Of a stretch of 64,000 nucleotides of DNA, positions 45,400 to 56,837 are shown one piece after another. Both the position numbers and the translations under genes were made by a program. Below the pieces are notes generated by a model. It did not search any database and was not told the origin of the DNA. It was given only the letters and a program-made list of their open reading frames with translations. Source of the DNA: Wurfbainia villosa (taxonomy: Eukaryota > Streptophyta > Magnoliopsida > Zingiberales > Zingiberaceae); the NCBI GenBank assembly GCA_025175895.1, contig CM046008.1:22151255-22215254 (forward strand), read 5' to 3'. Every line of letters starts with the position of its first letter. The first letter of the stretch is position 1.

Positions 45400-47132
45400 C
45401 TAGTCTCAATCATAGTATCAACCACAAAAATACATAACCAAATGAGCACATAACAGTGATATCCAATAGATAACAGCATAAGCATACTAATGGAAATCAA
45501 TAGCCCTAAGTTAAATAGGATATAAAAAGGGGTCAAGCAAGTACACGGTCAAGGCAATACTAGAAAGAGCATCAAGAACACATATAATAGAAACTAAGGA
45601 AGCTGCGTAACCACAATAATCATGTACTAAAATCTAAAGAGGTTATGGAACCTATATATTCCTTCCAAGAGTTTATCTTATCTTAGTCATACTATCTCCC
45701 TAGTCCAATCCTAATACTAATCTAACAAATAATAGGTAAGCATCTCCCAGTAATATCTATCAATTATATTACAACAATAGCTAGGCACATATAACAGTAA
45801 TATCAATCAATACTACAAGCTAATGATGAGCAAGCAACCTAGAATCCAAGGGTCCAGCAGATATAGAATCAAAACAATTCTAGCAATAACGTAAAGTGTA
45901 ACTATAAGATAACCTAAGTAAACAATGTAACCAATATAACCACGCACTAAATTCTAAAAAGGTCAAAGATCCACCCACCTGATCTGTAGAACGTATTGGT
46001 CGTCTTCATGTCCAATAGTTTACCTCAAATCAGAATCCTACAAACATAGCATACAGAAATAACTAAATTCTACTGTAATTCTAATAGTAGGATCAAATTG
46101 ATTTATTAACCCATTGGTTATCCCATCAATCCACTTTCAATGGATTATGATCTATCTCCTTAACCAAATTCTCTACTAGTCGACTTGTTAGTTAATATAC
46201 TTTAATTCATATTAATCAACCAATTGAACTAATTATTTCCCTAGGTGAAGCAATCTTTACTAGTCATTTTTATTAATGATTCTTAGTAAGTCTCAACAGC
46301 TTAAAAAATATGGCGTTTACCCAGTGCAGTGAATTCCCAGTAGGACAAAATGGAATCAAGGAAATTGAAGGAGTTAAACCTTCTCGACGGCTAGTCTCTA
46401 TAGCTCAGGGACCTCCTCCAACAATCGCGCACCTTCGTACGACAGATCTCGACATTCAACGCAACAACCGCAGCCTAGTCTTGGCGGGTGCATTCTACGT
46501 CATATTCGATGAAGGCGTCAAGGTAGGCACGCAAAGATGAAGCAGAGGCGTCGACGACGCTTGGGGTTGGCGATGCGAGGAAGAAGTAAAGGGGTTGCGA
46601 CTGGATTTGCAGCAGGCACACACGATGCGGCAAGCATCGACGTCGGCTTGGCAGTAGGGGCACACGAGGAGGCAGTGGGCAGCGAGGTCATCGCTCGCGG
46701 TGGAGGAAGGAAAGGTGCGGCGATGCGGCTATCACCCGCGGCGACAGCGACTTGGGCACTGGGAAAGGCAGCGACGATGAGCAGGGCTTGTGCGGCGCAC
46801 GGGGAGAAGGCGGCGGCGGCGATTCGAGCTCGCGAGGAGGGAAAACAGCCGAACCATGGGATTAAATCCCTTTCAAGATTTCATTAAAATATTTAATAAC
46901 CTAGGGCTTAATTATGGATAATCTTAGACTTAATCAATATTATGATTAATAATAATTTAACTTATCCAAATCTAATAAAATTCTATCCCAAAATTTTCTA
47001 ATAAGTATTACTAACTAAATTTTCCTAGAAATAAATAAATAAATTTATTTTATTTATTTTGTTTTAATTATATTATTGTTATATTATATTAAATTATTTT
47101 TAATTTAATAAAAAAAATCCTTGTATATTACA
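45400..47132 (-). repeat. Chromovirus-type LTR remnant
   Basis: 45400-45985 aligns with 19740-20283. 46040-46200 and 46300-46870 have the same layout as the nested gypsy LTR (AT-rich block, then a GC-rich block of spurious frames). It ends ATATTACA at 47132. It abuts Tat gag sequence on the right, consistent with an insertion into that gag. Confidence 0.55.
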
Positions 47133-47858
47133 CCCCCCTCTCTCAGAATATTTTGATTCTACGGTAGCTCCCGAGGGTCTTCTCAATAACTGTTGCTCTT
47201 CACATATATTCATAGCTCGTTCATTAGAAACCCGCATCTGAGGAACATACATAGATCTTTCTTCTGAAGGATGAGCGGGCCTCACCCATTCAGCTCATCG
47301 TTCTGGCATTTCTATCATTCGATAATCCCGAGAATCTTGTCGAGACTTCTAAGTATCTTCTAGATTAATAAATTTCTCGACTCTGGATAATAAGACATCA
47401 AAATCCGTAGGAGGCTTCTTAGCTAAAGATTTGAAGAAGTCTCCTTCCCTCAACCCTTGAGTAAATGCTCATACTATCATGCCAGGTTCTACAATAGGAA
47501 TTTCTCGTGCTGACTGAGTAAATCTCTGCATATATTGCCGAAGAGTTTTCTGTTTTGTCTGCTTAAGATTAAAAATACTCAATGGTTAAAGAAGATATTT
47601 CTTAGAACTAGAAAAATGCCTTAGAAATAATACTGAGAAATCTTTAAATGAAGTAATACTTTGTGATTTTAAAGTATTAAACCATTGATGGGTAGACCAT
47701 ACTAAAGTAGTAAGAAACACTCGACACTTAATCTTATCTGTGTAACAATATAATAATGTTGTATTTTCAAATCTACCCAGATGATTTTTAGGGTCAGAAG
47801 AGCAAGTGTACTTAGGCATATGAGAAATATAAAAATGTCGAGGTAACTCCTCATTCAA
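47133..47858 (-). pseudogene. Tat-like gypsy gag core
   Basis: One frame of ~240 codons with in-frame stops only. Reads MNEELPRHFYISHMPKY, DPKNHLGRFENTTLLYCYTD, KCRVFLTTLVWSTHQWFNTL and SFKDFSVLFLRHFSSSKKYL. After a stop: IVEPGMIV, AFTQGLREGDFFKSLAKKPP and DFDVLLSRVEKFINLEDT. This is the retrotransposon gag (capsid) domain of Tat/Retand elements. The reading frame starts where the presumed inversion joint lies, so its true N-terminus is probably the fragment at 44060-44113. Confidence 0.8.
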
Positions 47859-47897
47859 AAAGGTTTAACAACTAAGGGAGCACGCTAGAGGGTAAAG

Positions 47898-49604
47898 ATG
47901 GAAGTTCAAGAGCAACTAAGATGGGATATCAACACACTGATCCCTTACACCTTCTATAGACAAGAAGGGTTTAGACAATGGAATGCGAGAATTGAGGACT
48001 TCCTAATGATGAGGGACTTCGAAGAATGGTCCATTTTAATGGAAGGATATAACTATCCAAGAGGACCAAAAGGTGGATTCCTCAAGAAAAAAGATGGACC
48101 GAAGAGCAAGTCCAAGTCTTCGAGAAAAATGATAAGGTAATGAAGTTTTTAATTGATTTAATACCTAACAATATTTTGTGTATGTTAGGAAATTATGTAG
48201 ATGCCAAGGAGCTATGGAGCCAAGTGGCCAAGCTCCATGAAAGTCCATCACCGGTCCAAGAGGAAGGGACCGAAGAGGCAAATGCATCATCCTCACAAGG
48301 AAGTGAGGACTTGGAGGTTGAGAGACCATCAACATCCAAGGAGGAAGAGGAAGTAGAATTGGAGGAGACCTCCACCTCTAGGATTGAGGGGGAGGAAATT
48401 GGAGCATCCTCAACTCCGGAGCAACAAGAAGAAGCTTTGACATCCGATCAAGATGAAGAAGCTCCAATTCCGGCACCTACCACTACCATAGGTAACTCAA
48501 ACACCGTAATTCAAAATAAAAATAATATTATGTATTTTGAGTGTAGAGAATTTGGGCACTATAAGAGCAAGTGCCCAAAGAAGGTAAAGAAAGTTCCTCC
48601 GACACCAAAAGTCAAGGATGCCAGTTCCCCAACCATCAAAAAAGCAAGGAGCACATTATTTGCTTCAAATGCCGACTACCGGGACACTACCGGAGTCAAT
48701 GCTCTATGGGGAAAAAGAAGGGGCAAGAAGGAGCTACACAAGTAGGGGGAGCTTCCAAAGCTAATCCTAAGGTATTTTTAAATAAAGTTCCTTATTCAAA
48801 TAATGTCAAAAAGCATGCTAGGAATTTTAATTCTCTTGCAATTTATGAAAAGCATGCTAATAGGAACAAGTATTTTTGTTTAGGAGCTAAGAATTTTCAT
48901 TTTGAAAATAAGGAAAAATTTGGGACGAATGCCCCTAAAAATAATTTATCTAAGAACAAACATAGATCAAACAACTCTAGACCAATTCTACCTAGGGAAT
49001 CTATCAAGAAAATAGGAGAACACCTAGGTCTCAACCCTAAATGGACTAGGCATATGCCTAGGAAGTGTCATGCCCAAAAATCTAATCAAGAATCAATTTG
49101 GCAATTAGAGTTTGAAAATCAAGCTTTTAGGTCAAGGCTTGAAAAATTAGAAAAGACCCTAAATAAGATAAAAAATCAATTTCAAGGGTCTAATGGTCAA
49201 AGTCAAGGGTCTAGGACTCAAAGTCAACACCTAGGAACTAAAGGCAAGCAAGGTTTGGGTCACAAACCAAAGCTTAAAAGGTGGCTTATCATAGTGTTCC
49301 ATTTGATTATGGAACACAATCTAGGTCTATGAAGACCAAGGTCAATAGGGAAGTCATCCCTAGAGTTGACCAAGGTTTGGGCCTAGTGGCTAGGGTTTCT
49401 AGGAAATCTAGGGTGGCCACTAAGAAGATTGCAAGGGGAGTTACCCCTAGAGTCAACCTAGGTAAGACCCAAATGACCAAGGCTACCAAGCCTAGGAGGG
49501 TCATTAGGAAGGTATCTAGGGAGGTTATCCCTAAGGAATACCTAGTCAACCCTAGTAGCTCAAATAGGTTTTGGGTTCCTAAGAGCGTGATAGATTTACG
49601 CTAA
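47898..49604 (+). pseudogene. SIRE-B gag, copy 1
   Basis: ATG 47898: EGFRQWNARIEDFLMMRDFE is SIRE-type capsid. The frame slips by -1 at AAGAAAAAAGAT (~48085), continuing DKVMKFLIDLIPNN and DAKELWSQVAKLHESPSP, then a Glu/Ser/Thr-rich acidic linker (~48255-48490). A first zinc knuckle is damaged (YFECREFGHYKSKC, first Cys lost). A second -1 slip at ATCAAAAAAGCA (~48645) leads to a perfect knuckle CFKCRLPGHYRSQC and a basic, glutamine-rich C-terminus with a coiled-coil-like stretch (ENQAFRSRLEKLEKTLNKIK). It ends near 49604 at FWVPKSVIDLR. Confidence 0.8.
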
Positions 49605-51401
49605 ATGGGTTAGGGTGTGCCAACTTTAAATGGAAGGGTAGTTAACCTAACCATGGTAAAGGTGTCACTTTAGGTCATTTTCAAGGTTATGTGGTTTGAT
49701 TTGAATCCTAAAGGTTTTTAGGATGTTTCAATATTAGTTGAGAAGTTTGATAAATTGATCAAATTGACACATTTTAGGTTTAGAGGTTATAATGTGCCAT
49801 TTTGGTTTTTTAGCACATTAGGGAGAAAAGTAATACTATGACAAAATATACTTAATTATATCAAATGACAATTAATATTAAAATTTAGGTATTATATACC
49901 TTTATATCTTATTTGTCATGCCTTGATTTTCCATATGTCATGACATGACATCATGTTTATTTTCATCACTTATATGTCATGATCATGCTTAGGGTTAGGA
50001 TAAATGTCATGTATGCTTAAATTATATCATATGCTATGTCATCATGATCATTGGCCATGCTTAATTATTGCTATCATTATGCCATGATCATTTCATGCAT
50101 TTAATTTGACTAAAATTGAATTAAAAACAATGGCATGACTTGAAGTCCCATTTATAAGGGAATCAAGTAGGGTTGCCTAGGAAATGCATGAAACCCTAGA
50201 TTAGGGAGAACAAAACCCACATCTCACATCACATTGACATGTATGTGTATTTATACACCCTAGATACATGTGAGATGCTAGGATATGAGTTAAGTTCAAG
50301 GTGCATAGTTTTTGCATCTAGATGAACTCAAACTCATCTTATATGAGTGGTGGATCATTGGAAAGCTTGTGTACAAGTCATGTACATTGAGCCCAAGGAA
50401 TATAATCCAAAATAAGGTTTTGAAAACATTTTAAAATCATTTTGAAAAACCTTGGTGAAGTCTATCTTTTGATAGCAATCACCATTGATGAAGTTGATAC
50501 AAAGTGAGCCAAAACTTAGAAGTTTTCTTCACTTTTAAATTTTGTATCAATTTCTGTATTTTATGGGTAAAATATTTTTCAAACATTTTTCACCGATTGT
50601 ATTAGTCATAGGTATTATACGTATCAAATTTTGTGATTTTTCGAATTACATAAAATTACTTATAATTTTCTAATAATGAAATTCGAAAATTTGATTATCG
50701 ATCGACCTACTGGGTGTGATCGATGTGATGTGAGTGTCAGTCGGTTGGTAACTGATGGAGTCGACTGCCAATGCTGATTTCGGAAAAACTAGGTTTGTTT
50801 AGCCCGTGTTCAGCTGCGGTTAAAGTCCCTTACCACTTCTAACCCTAGGATATGCTTTGGGAAGCATTATAAAGGGTGAAAATCCATTGGATATGGATTA
50901 GGAGAGGTGTTAGGGTAATGTATCAAATTTAAGGAGGGAAGAGTTCATGTTTGAACCTTTAACCTTATTTTTTATGGTTTAGAGTTCCTATAGGATTAGG
51001 GACTTCCCAAGGACATTGTTGGTGCAATGGTCAAGGGGGAGCAAGCCTTTAGGGGGAGGTATCCATCATGGGATGATGGATGGTATTTTTCCTCATGAGA
51101 GGAAAAATGGGATTTTGATAAACCCAATTTGGAAATTGGGAGAGAGTATAGGATTGCCTCTCTTGAGTGATATGAGACTTATCACTAGGAAGATGGTAGG
51201 CATCCTAGGTATTGTTGTACCAAGGGGGAGATTGTAAGATCTCATTGGGACATGAGACATTGACCTCCTTGGAGAGAACCTTTTTGATGTTAGTCAAAAA
51301 GGGGGAGAAGGTTAAACTACTAATTTGGAAAATTGGTAAGGGAATTTGAGTTAGGGGCCTAACTCAAGGTTTGTTTTGTCAAACATAAAAAATGGGGAGA
51401 T
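49605..51401 (+). other. SIRE-B 3' untranslated region, copy 1
   Basis: Non-coding, following gag directly. Contains the inverted-repeat module (50220-50277), several AAGGGGGAG tracts (51030-51310) and the polypurine tract GGGGAGAT before the LTR. The frame at 51016-51237 recurs in copy 2 but shows no protein family features. Confidence 0.6.
50220..50277 (+). repeat. SIRE inverted-repeat module, copy 4
   Basis: CATCTCAC at 50220-50227 pairs with GTGAGATG at 50270-50277, followed by CTAGGA. Confidence 0.7.
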
Positions 51402-52888
51402 TGTTGGTGCAATCGACCCAGGTCACGATTGACCAGGACTCGAGCATGGCTCGAGAGATGTTTTGATGTTCGACAAAAACATATGACAATGTAATTGTCA
51501 TGGGAAAGTCCAAGTCTTAGGTACTTGGCATGGAAAGTCCAAGTGGGACACTTGGCATTTGGGAAAGCCAAAGAAAGGGTCTTGGTAATGTTAAGTCCAA
51601 GCATGGGTCTTGGAAAGGTAAAGTCCAAGTCTTGAGTACTTGGCATGGAAAGTCTAACATGGGTTGGAAAGGGAAAGTCCAAGCTTGCGTCTTGGCATTT
51701 GAGAAGTCCAAGGAGAATATTGGCGGCGTAAAGTCCAAGGGTGAAGTCTTGGCAGCATAAGTACAATGGTTTGCGGCGTAAAGTCCAAGCGGAGTCTTGG
51801 CGGCGTAAGTCCAATGTGCCTTGACTGTGTAGACACCGTTAGCATGACATAGCTAATGGAAGCACCTGAAGGCTAGCGCGATGGATGAACAAGTTATGGA
51901 TGACTTGGAGGGATCCGAGAGGCGTGAGGCTGATGGAGGTGGCTAGAAGGCTTAGGTCTAGGCTAAGGGTGGTCTAGCAAGTATAGGGGAACCATACTTG
52001 GACTAAAACCTCATATTTGAGGTGTGCCAGTCGACTGGTGCCATGTGGCAGTCTACTGGCCTGAGTGAACTAGGGTTTGACTATGGGAAGTGGTCTAGCA
52101 GTCGATTGCCAGAGATGGGCAGTCGACTGATCATGTGATCAGTCGACTGATGCTCGGTGTTTCGGCCACAGAATGGAGTCTCACTCGACCGCTGCGGTCA
52201 GCAGTCGAGTGGAGGCTTGACCAGTCGACTGATGGTCATAATCAGTCAACTGATGATGGATCCATTGGACTAATCCAGCGTGGATCTAGCTGTTGTCTCA
52301 CGACAACAGTGGCATCAGATAACAGTGGCATCAGTCGACTGATGTTCCCGACCAGTCGACTGATCGACTTTTTCCAGCACAGGTTGAAGCTTTATAAGGA
52401 GCTCATGAAGGATGAAAAAGGTGTGATTTTCTTGAGGGCTTTTGGGGCGATTTTCTGTTGCAAATCAGGGTCTCCAAGTTGATTTCAAGCAACCAAGTGA
52501 TCAAGCATTCAAAGAGCAATTGTAAAGTAGTTTTCTTTAATTGCATTGTATTTCATTATTGTATTTTCTTGTATCCATTTAGATTATTGTTGTAATATGT
52601 TGTACGAGGTTTCTCCACCTCCGACTTGTGTCGAGAAGGAGTTATTTGTGATTAGTGATTGCATTGGCATCGCTAGAGCTCTTTAGAGCTCGATCCGTGG
52701 AGTAGGAACCGTTCAGTTCCGAACCACGTTAAACATCTTGTGTTTGTGATTATGTTTCGTGTTATTGCTTTTATTATTATTATTCCGCTGCACTAACACT
52801 ATTTGTAGATGCGATCACGATCGAATTCCATCATCGGTACTAGCACGCGCTATTCACCCCCCCTCTAGCGTCCAATCGATCCCCTACA
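51402..52888 (+). repeat. SIRE-B middle LTR (1,487 bp)
   Basis: Ends TGTTGGTGCAATCG and CCCCTACA. Has the AAAGTCCAAG minisatellite (~51500-51830) and about six AGTCGACT palindromes (52029-52360). Serves as 3' LTR for copy 1 and 5' LTR for copy 2. Confidence 0.9.
51500..51830. repeat. ~30-bp minisatellite in SIRE-B LTR
   Basis: About ten units with AAAGTCCAAG followed ~10-14 bp later by GTCTTGGC. Corresponding arrays: 44980-45300 (inverted) and 54370-54690. Confidence 0.75.
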
Positions 52889-52890
52889 AG

Positions 52891-52902
52891 TGGTATCAGA
52901 GC
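52891..52902 (+). other. SIRE-B primer-binding site
   Basis: TGGTATCAGAGC, initiator-tRNA-Met type, 2 nt after the LTR end. Confidence 0.9.
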
Positions 52903-52953
52903 GAGGCCGCTCTTCAAGGTTTAACAACTAAGGGAGCACGCTAGAGGGTGAAG

Positions 52954-53546
52954 ATGGAAGTTCAAGAGCAACTAGGATGAGATATCAACACACCAATCCC
53001 TTACATCTTCTATGGACAAGAAGGGTTTAGACAATGGAAGGCGAGAATTGAGGACTTCCTAATCATGAGGGACTTTGAAGAATGGTCCATTTTAATGGAA
53101 GGATATAGCTATCCAAGAGGACCAAAAGGTGGATTCCTCAAGAAAAAAGATGGACCGAAGAGCAAGTTCAAGCCTTCGAGAAAAATGATAAGGTAATGAA
53201 GTTTTTAATTGATTTAATATCTAACAATATTTTGTGTATGTTAGGAAATTATGTAGATGCCAAGGAGCTATGGAGCCAAGTGGCCAAGCTCCATGAAAGT
53301 CCATCACCGGTCCAAGAGGAAGGGACCGAAGAGGAAAATGCATCATCCTCACAAGGAAGTGAGGACTTGGAGGTTGAGAGACCATCAACATCCAAGGAGG
53401 AACAGGAAGTAGAATTGGAGGAGACCTCCACCTCTAGGATTGAGGGGGAGGAAATTGGAGCATCCTCAACTCCAGAGCAACAAGAAGAAGCTTCGACATC
53501 CGGTCAAGATGAAGAAGCTCCAATTCCGGCACCTACCACTACGTAG
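52954..53546 (+). pseudogene. SIRE-B gag, copy 2 (truncated)
   Basis: Nearly identical to 47898-48490, including the first -1 slip at AAGAAAAAAGAT, but with an extra TGA (TGG in copy 1) at codon 9. It breaks off after PAPTTT, where copy 1 continues to its zinc knuckles. About 2.2 kb present in copy 1 (48490-~50660) is deleted here. Confidence 0.85.
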
Positions 53547-54289
53547 AAGTACTTATGATTTTCTAAAATTCGACTCTAATAACTGAAATTCAAAAATTTG
53601 ATTATCGATTACACTGAGTAGCGATCGGTGATGTGAGTGTCGATCGATTAGTAGCCCGAAATCGCCAATGCTGATTTCGGGAAAACTAGTTTTGTTTAGC
53701 CTGTGTTCAGCTGCGGTTAAGGTCCCTTACCACTTCTAAGCCTAGGATATGCTTTGGGAAGCATTATAAAGGGTGAAAATCCATTGGATATGGATTAGGA
53801 GAGGTGTTAGGGTAATGTATCAAATTTAAGGTGGAAAGAGTTCATGTTAACCTTATTTTTGATGGTTTTGTGTTCCTATTGGCTTAAGGACTTCCCAAGG
53901 ACATTGTTGGTGCAATGGTCAAGGGGGAGCAAGCCTTTAGGGGGAGGTATCCATCATGGGATGATGGATTGTATTTTTCCTCATGAGAGGAAAAATGGGA
54001 TTTTGAGAAACCCAATTTGGAAATTGGGAGAGAGTATAGGATTGCCTCTCTTGAGTGATATGGGACTTATCACTAGGAAGATGGTAGGCATCCTAGGTAT
54101 TGTTGGACCAAGGGGGAGATTGTAAGATCTCATTGGGACATGAGACATTAACCTCTTTGGTGAGAACCTTTTTGATTTTAGTCAAAAAGAGGGAGAAGGT
54201 TAAACTACAAATTTGGAAAATTGGTAAGGGAATTTGAGTTAGGGGCCTAACTCAAGGTTTGTTTTGTCAAATATCAAAAAGGGGGAGAT
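53547..54289 (+). other. SIRE-B 3' untranslated region, copy 2 (shortened)
   Basis: Corresponds to ~50660-51401 of copy 1 and ends with GGGGGAGAT at the LTR. The inverted-repeat module is lost with the deletion. The strip at 53595-53665 is markedly different from its counterpart at 50695-50765. Confidence 0.7.
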
Positions 54290-55761
54290 TGTTGGTGCAA
54301 TCGACCCAGGTCACGATTGACCAGGACTCGAGTTTGGCTCGAGAGATGTTTTGATGTTCGACAAAAACATATGACATAGTCCAAGTCTTAGGTACTTGGC
54401 ATGGAAAGTCGATGTGGGACACTTGACATTTGGGAAAGCCCAAGCATGGGTCTTGGTAATGTTAAGTCCAAGCATGGGTCTTGGCAAGGTAAAGTCCAAG
54501 TTTTGAGTACTTGGCATGGAAAGTCTAACATGGGTTGGCAAGGGAAAGTCCAAGCTTGAGTCTTGGCATTTGAGAAGTCCAAGGGGAATATTGGCGGCGT
54601 AAAGTTCAAGGGTGAAGTCTTGGCAGCATAAATCCAATGGTTGGCGACGTAAAGTCCAAGCGGAGTCTTGGCGGCGTAAGACCAATGTGCCTTGGCGGTG
54701 TAGACACCATTAGCATGACATAGCCGATGGAAGCACCTGAAGGCTAGCGCGATGGATGAACAAGTCATGGATGACTTGGAGGAATCCGAGAGGCGTGAGG
54801 CTGATGGAGGTGGCTAGAAGGCTTAGGTCTAGGCTAAGGGTGGTCTAGCAAGGATGGGGGAACCATACTTGGACTAAAACCTCATGTTTGAGGTGTGCCA
54901 GTCGACTGGTGCCATGTGGCAGTCGACTGGCCTGAGTCAACTAGGGTTGGACTGCGGAAAGTGGTCTAGCAGTCGACTGCCAGAGATAGGCAGTCGACTG
55001 ATGGATGAGCAGTCGACTGATCATGTGATAAGTCGACTGATGCTCGGTGTTTCAGCCACAGAATGTAGTCTCACTCAACCGCTACGGTCAGTAGTCGAGT
55101 TAGGCTTGACCAGTCGACTGATGGTCATAAATCAGTTGACTGATGATGGATCCGTTGGACTAATCCAGCATGGATCTAGCCGCTGTCTCACGACAACAGT
55201 GACATCAGTCGACTGATGGTCCTGATCAGTCGACTGATTGACTTTTTCAAGCACAGGTTGAAGCTTTATAAGGAGTTCGTGAAGGAGGAAAAAGGTGTGG
55301 TTTTCTTGAGGGCTTTTGGGGTGATTTGCTGTTGCAAATCAGGGTCTACAAGTTGATTTCAAGCAACCAAGTGATCAAGCATTCTTAGAGCAATTGTAAA
55401 GTAGTTTTCTTTAATTGCATTGTACTTCATTATTGTATTTGCTTGTATCCATTTAGATTATTGTTGTAATATGTTGTACGAGGTTTCTCCACCTCCGACT
55501 TGTGTCGAGAAGGAGTTATTTGTGATTAGTGATTGCATTGGTGTCGCTAGAGCTCTTTAGAGCTCGATCCGTGGAGTTGGAACCATTCGGTTCCGAACCA
55601 CGTTAAACATCTTGTGTTTGTGATTGTGTTTCATGTTATTGCTTTTATTATTATTATTCCACTGCGCTAACACTATTTATAGACGCGATCACGATCGAAT
55701 TCCATCATCGGTACTAGCACGCGCTATTCACCCCCCTCTAGCATCTAATCGATCCCCTACA
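54290..55761 (+). repeat. SIRE-B right LTR (1,472 bp)
   Basis: Partner of 51402-52888, with about nine AGTCGACT palindromes (54900-55245). Ends CCCCTACA at 55761, followed by ACTTG. Confidence 0.9.
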
Positions 55762-55795
55762 ACTTGTAGAGATAGTACAACTTAGATAAAGTTAT
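55762..55795. repeat. 34-bp strip of chromovirus LTR between two elements
   Basis: Matches the reverse complement of ~19725-19755 (ATAACTTTATCTAAGTT versus ATAACCTCATCAAAGTT). It is the missing continuation of the LTR remnant whose other side is at 45400. Confidence 0.55.
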
Positions 55796-56837
55796 TGTTG
55801 GATCAATATGAGCGATAGAGGGGGGGGGGGGGTGAATAGCACACAAAAACTTTTCGTTCGCTCATAGATTCGATAGGCAAGAAGAGTAAAGTGCAGCGGA
55901 AAATAAAACAAGACAAATGCAATTTTACTTGGTTTATAGCTTTCCGACTGCTAATCCAAGGCCCTAACGGTTTTAGACTGTGTACGGAGGAAAAATCACT
56001 AAAATACTCCTCCTCCTTGGAGGTAGGAGTGAACGGTTACAATAAAATGATAAAACTCGAGGTAGAGGGACCCTCCCTCTCTCCTTGTTAGGATTAAAGC
56101 TCCGATAAAAAGAAAGAATACAATGTTTGAAATATACTTAAAGTAAAACCTTTATCGACAACTTAAGGGATGGTAGTTTGAGCTCAGGTTGTAAATCGTA
56201 TCGAGTAACACTTTCGTCGTAGAGATCGGAGAGCTTTGGAATGATGAAAAAGGAGTGGAATGCCCCTTCTTTTATAGCCCTAGAACTCCCTCAATGTTCA
56301 AGATGGAGATCCTATCATCAAAGCCACCTCACCCTTGAAGAAAGGGATGAGTTTTGACTCTCCTCGAAGCTGTAATTCAAACAGCAGTTGAATCGGCCGG
56401 TTGAACTGGCCGGTTGAACTGATGGCCAGGATTTTTGACTACATCAAGAGTTAGCTCGAAAATGACATTGAAATAAGTGTTTTCAACGGCTACCAACTGT
56501 CCAATCTTGACCTAGACCTTCCATGGGAAGTCTTAGTCGGATCGTCGCCTAAGGATGCCCCCGTACGGAGGACACAACCTTACTTACACTCACTCACATT
56601 AGCTTATCTCAACCTTTACCTTTGAAGCTTTTCTTCCAGTCTCCACCTGATTTCTTCGGCTCCCTCCGAAGTCCTCGGCGTCGCTCGACCACCATGGTTC
56701 CCTTCGGGTGTCGTTGACCTTTAGCTTAGCATTCCTGCACACTTGATTCAGCTCGTGAGATAACAATATGGGCTTAACTTTGTGTCTTTGCCATAATCAA
56801 AATATAGGTTCGATTATCTGGTGCCCCTGCACCAACA
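55796..56837 (-). repeat. SIRE-D 3' LTR (1,042 bp)
   Basis: Plus-strand ends TGTTGGATCAATATG and GCACCAACA. The U5 end (GGGGGGTGAATAGC) is the reverse complement of the SIRE-A LTR end and includes a long G run (55818-55832). No AGTCGACT clusters. Confidence 0.8.

Larger units (their letters stand above)
44114..47862. other. Probable inverted segment (3.75 kb)
   Basis: The left breakpoint falls in a Tat gag and a SIRE-B LTR; the right one falls in the same Tat gag and in the SIRE-B leader. Reversing the segment brings Tat gag N-terminus next to its core, puts the SIRE-B LTR upstream of SIRE-B gag in the right orientation, and aligns chromovirus LTR pieces on both sides of SIRE-B. About 200 bp (LTR end plus primer site) was lost at one breakpoint. 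Confidence 0.65.
47863..55761 (+). mobile_element. SIRE-B complex: gag-only, LTR-int-LTR-int-LTR (first LTR inverted away)
   Basis: Two gag-only interiors (47863-51401 and 52889-54289) share the middle LTR (51402-52888); the right LTR is 54290-55761. The first LTR is most likely the inverted piece at 44114-45399. Flanking sequences ACTAG (reverse complement of 45400-45404) and ACTTG (55762-55766) form a near-perfect 5-bp duplication. No protease, integrase or reverse transcriptase occurs anywhere in the complex. Confidence 0.7.

Noticed and set aside
46310..46887. Alanine/glycine-rich frames
   Set aside because: Same GC-rich LTR block as above; frame is not kept between related LTRs.
55818..55832. 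Long G run as a G-quadruplex regulator
   Set aside because: It is a homopolymer expansion of the usual LTR-end G tract; length may be a sequencing artefact.
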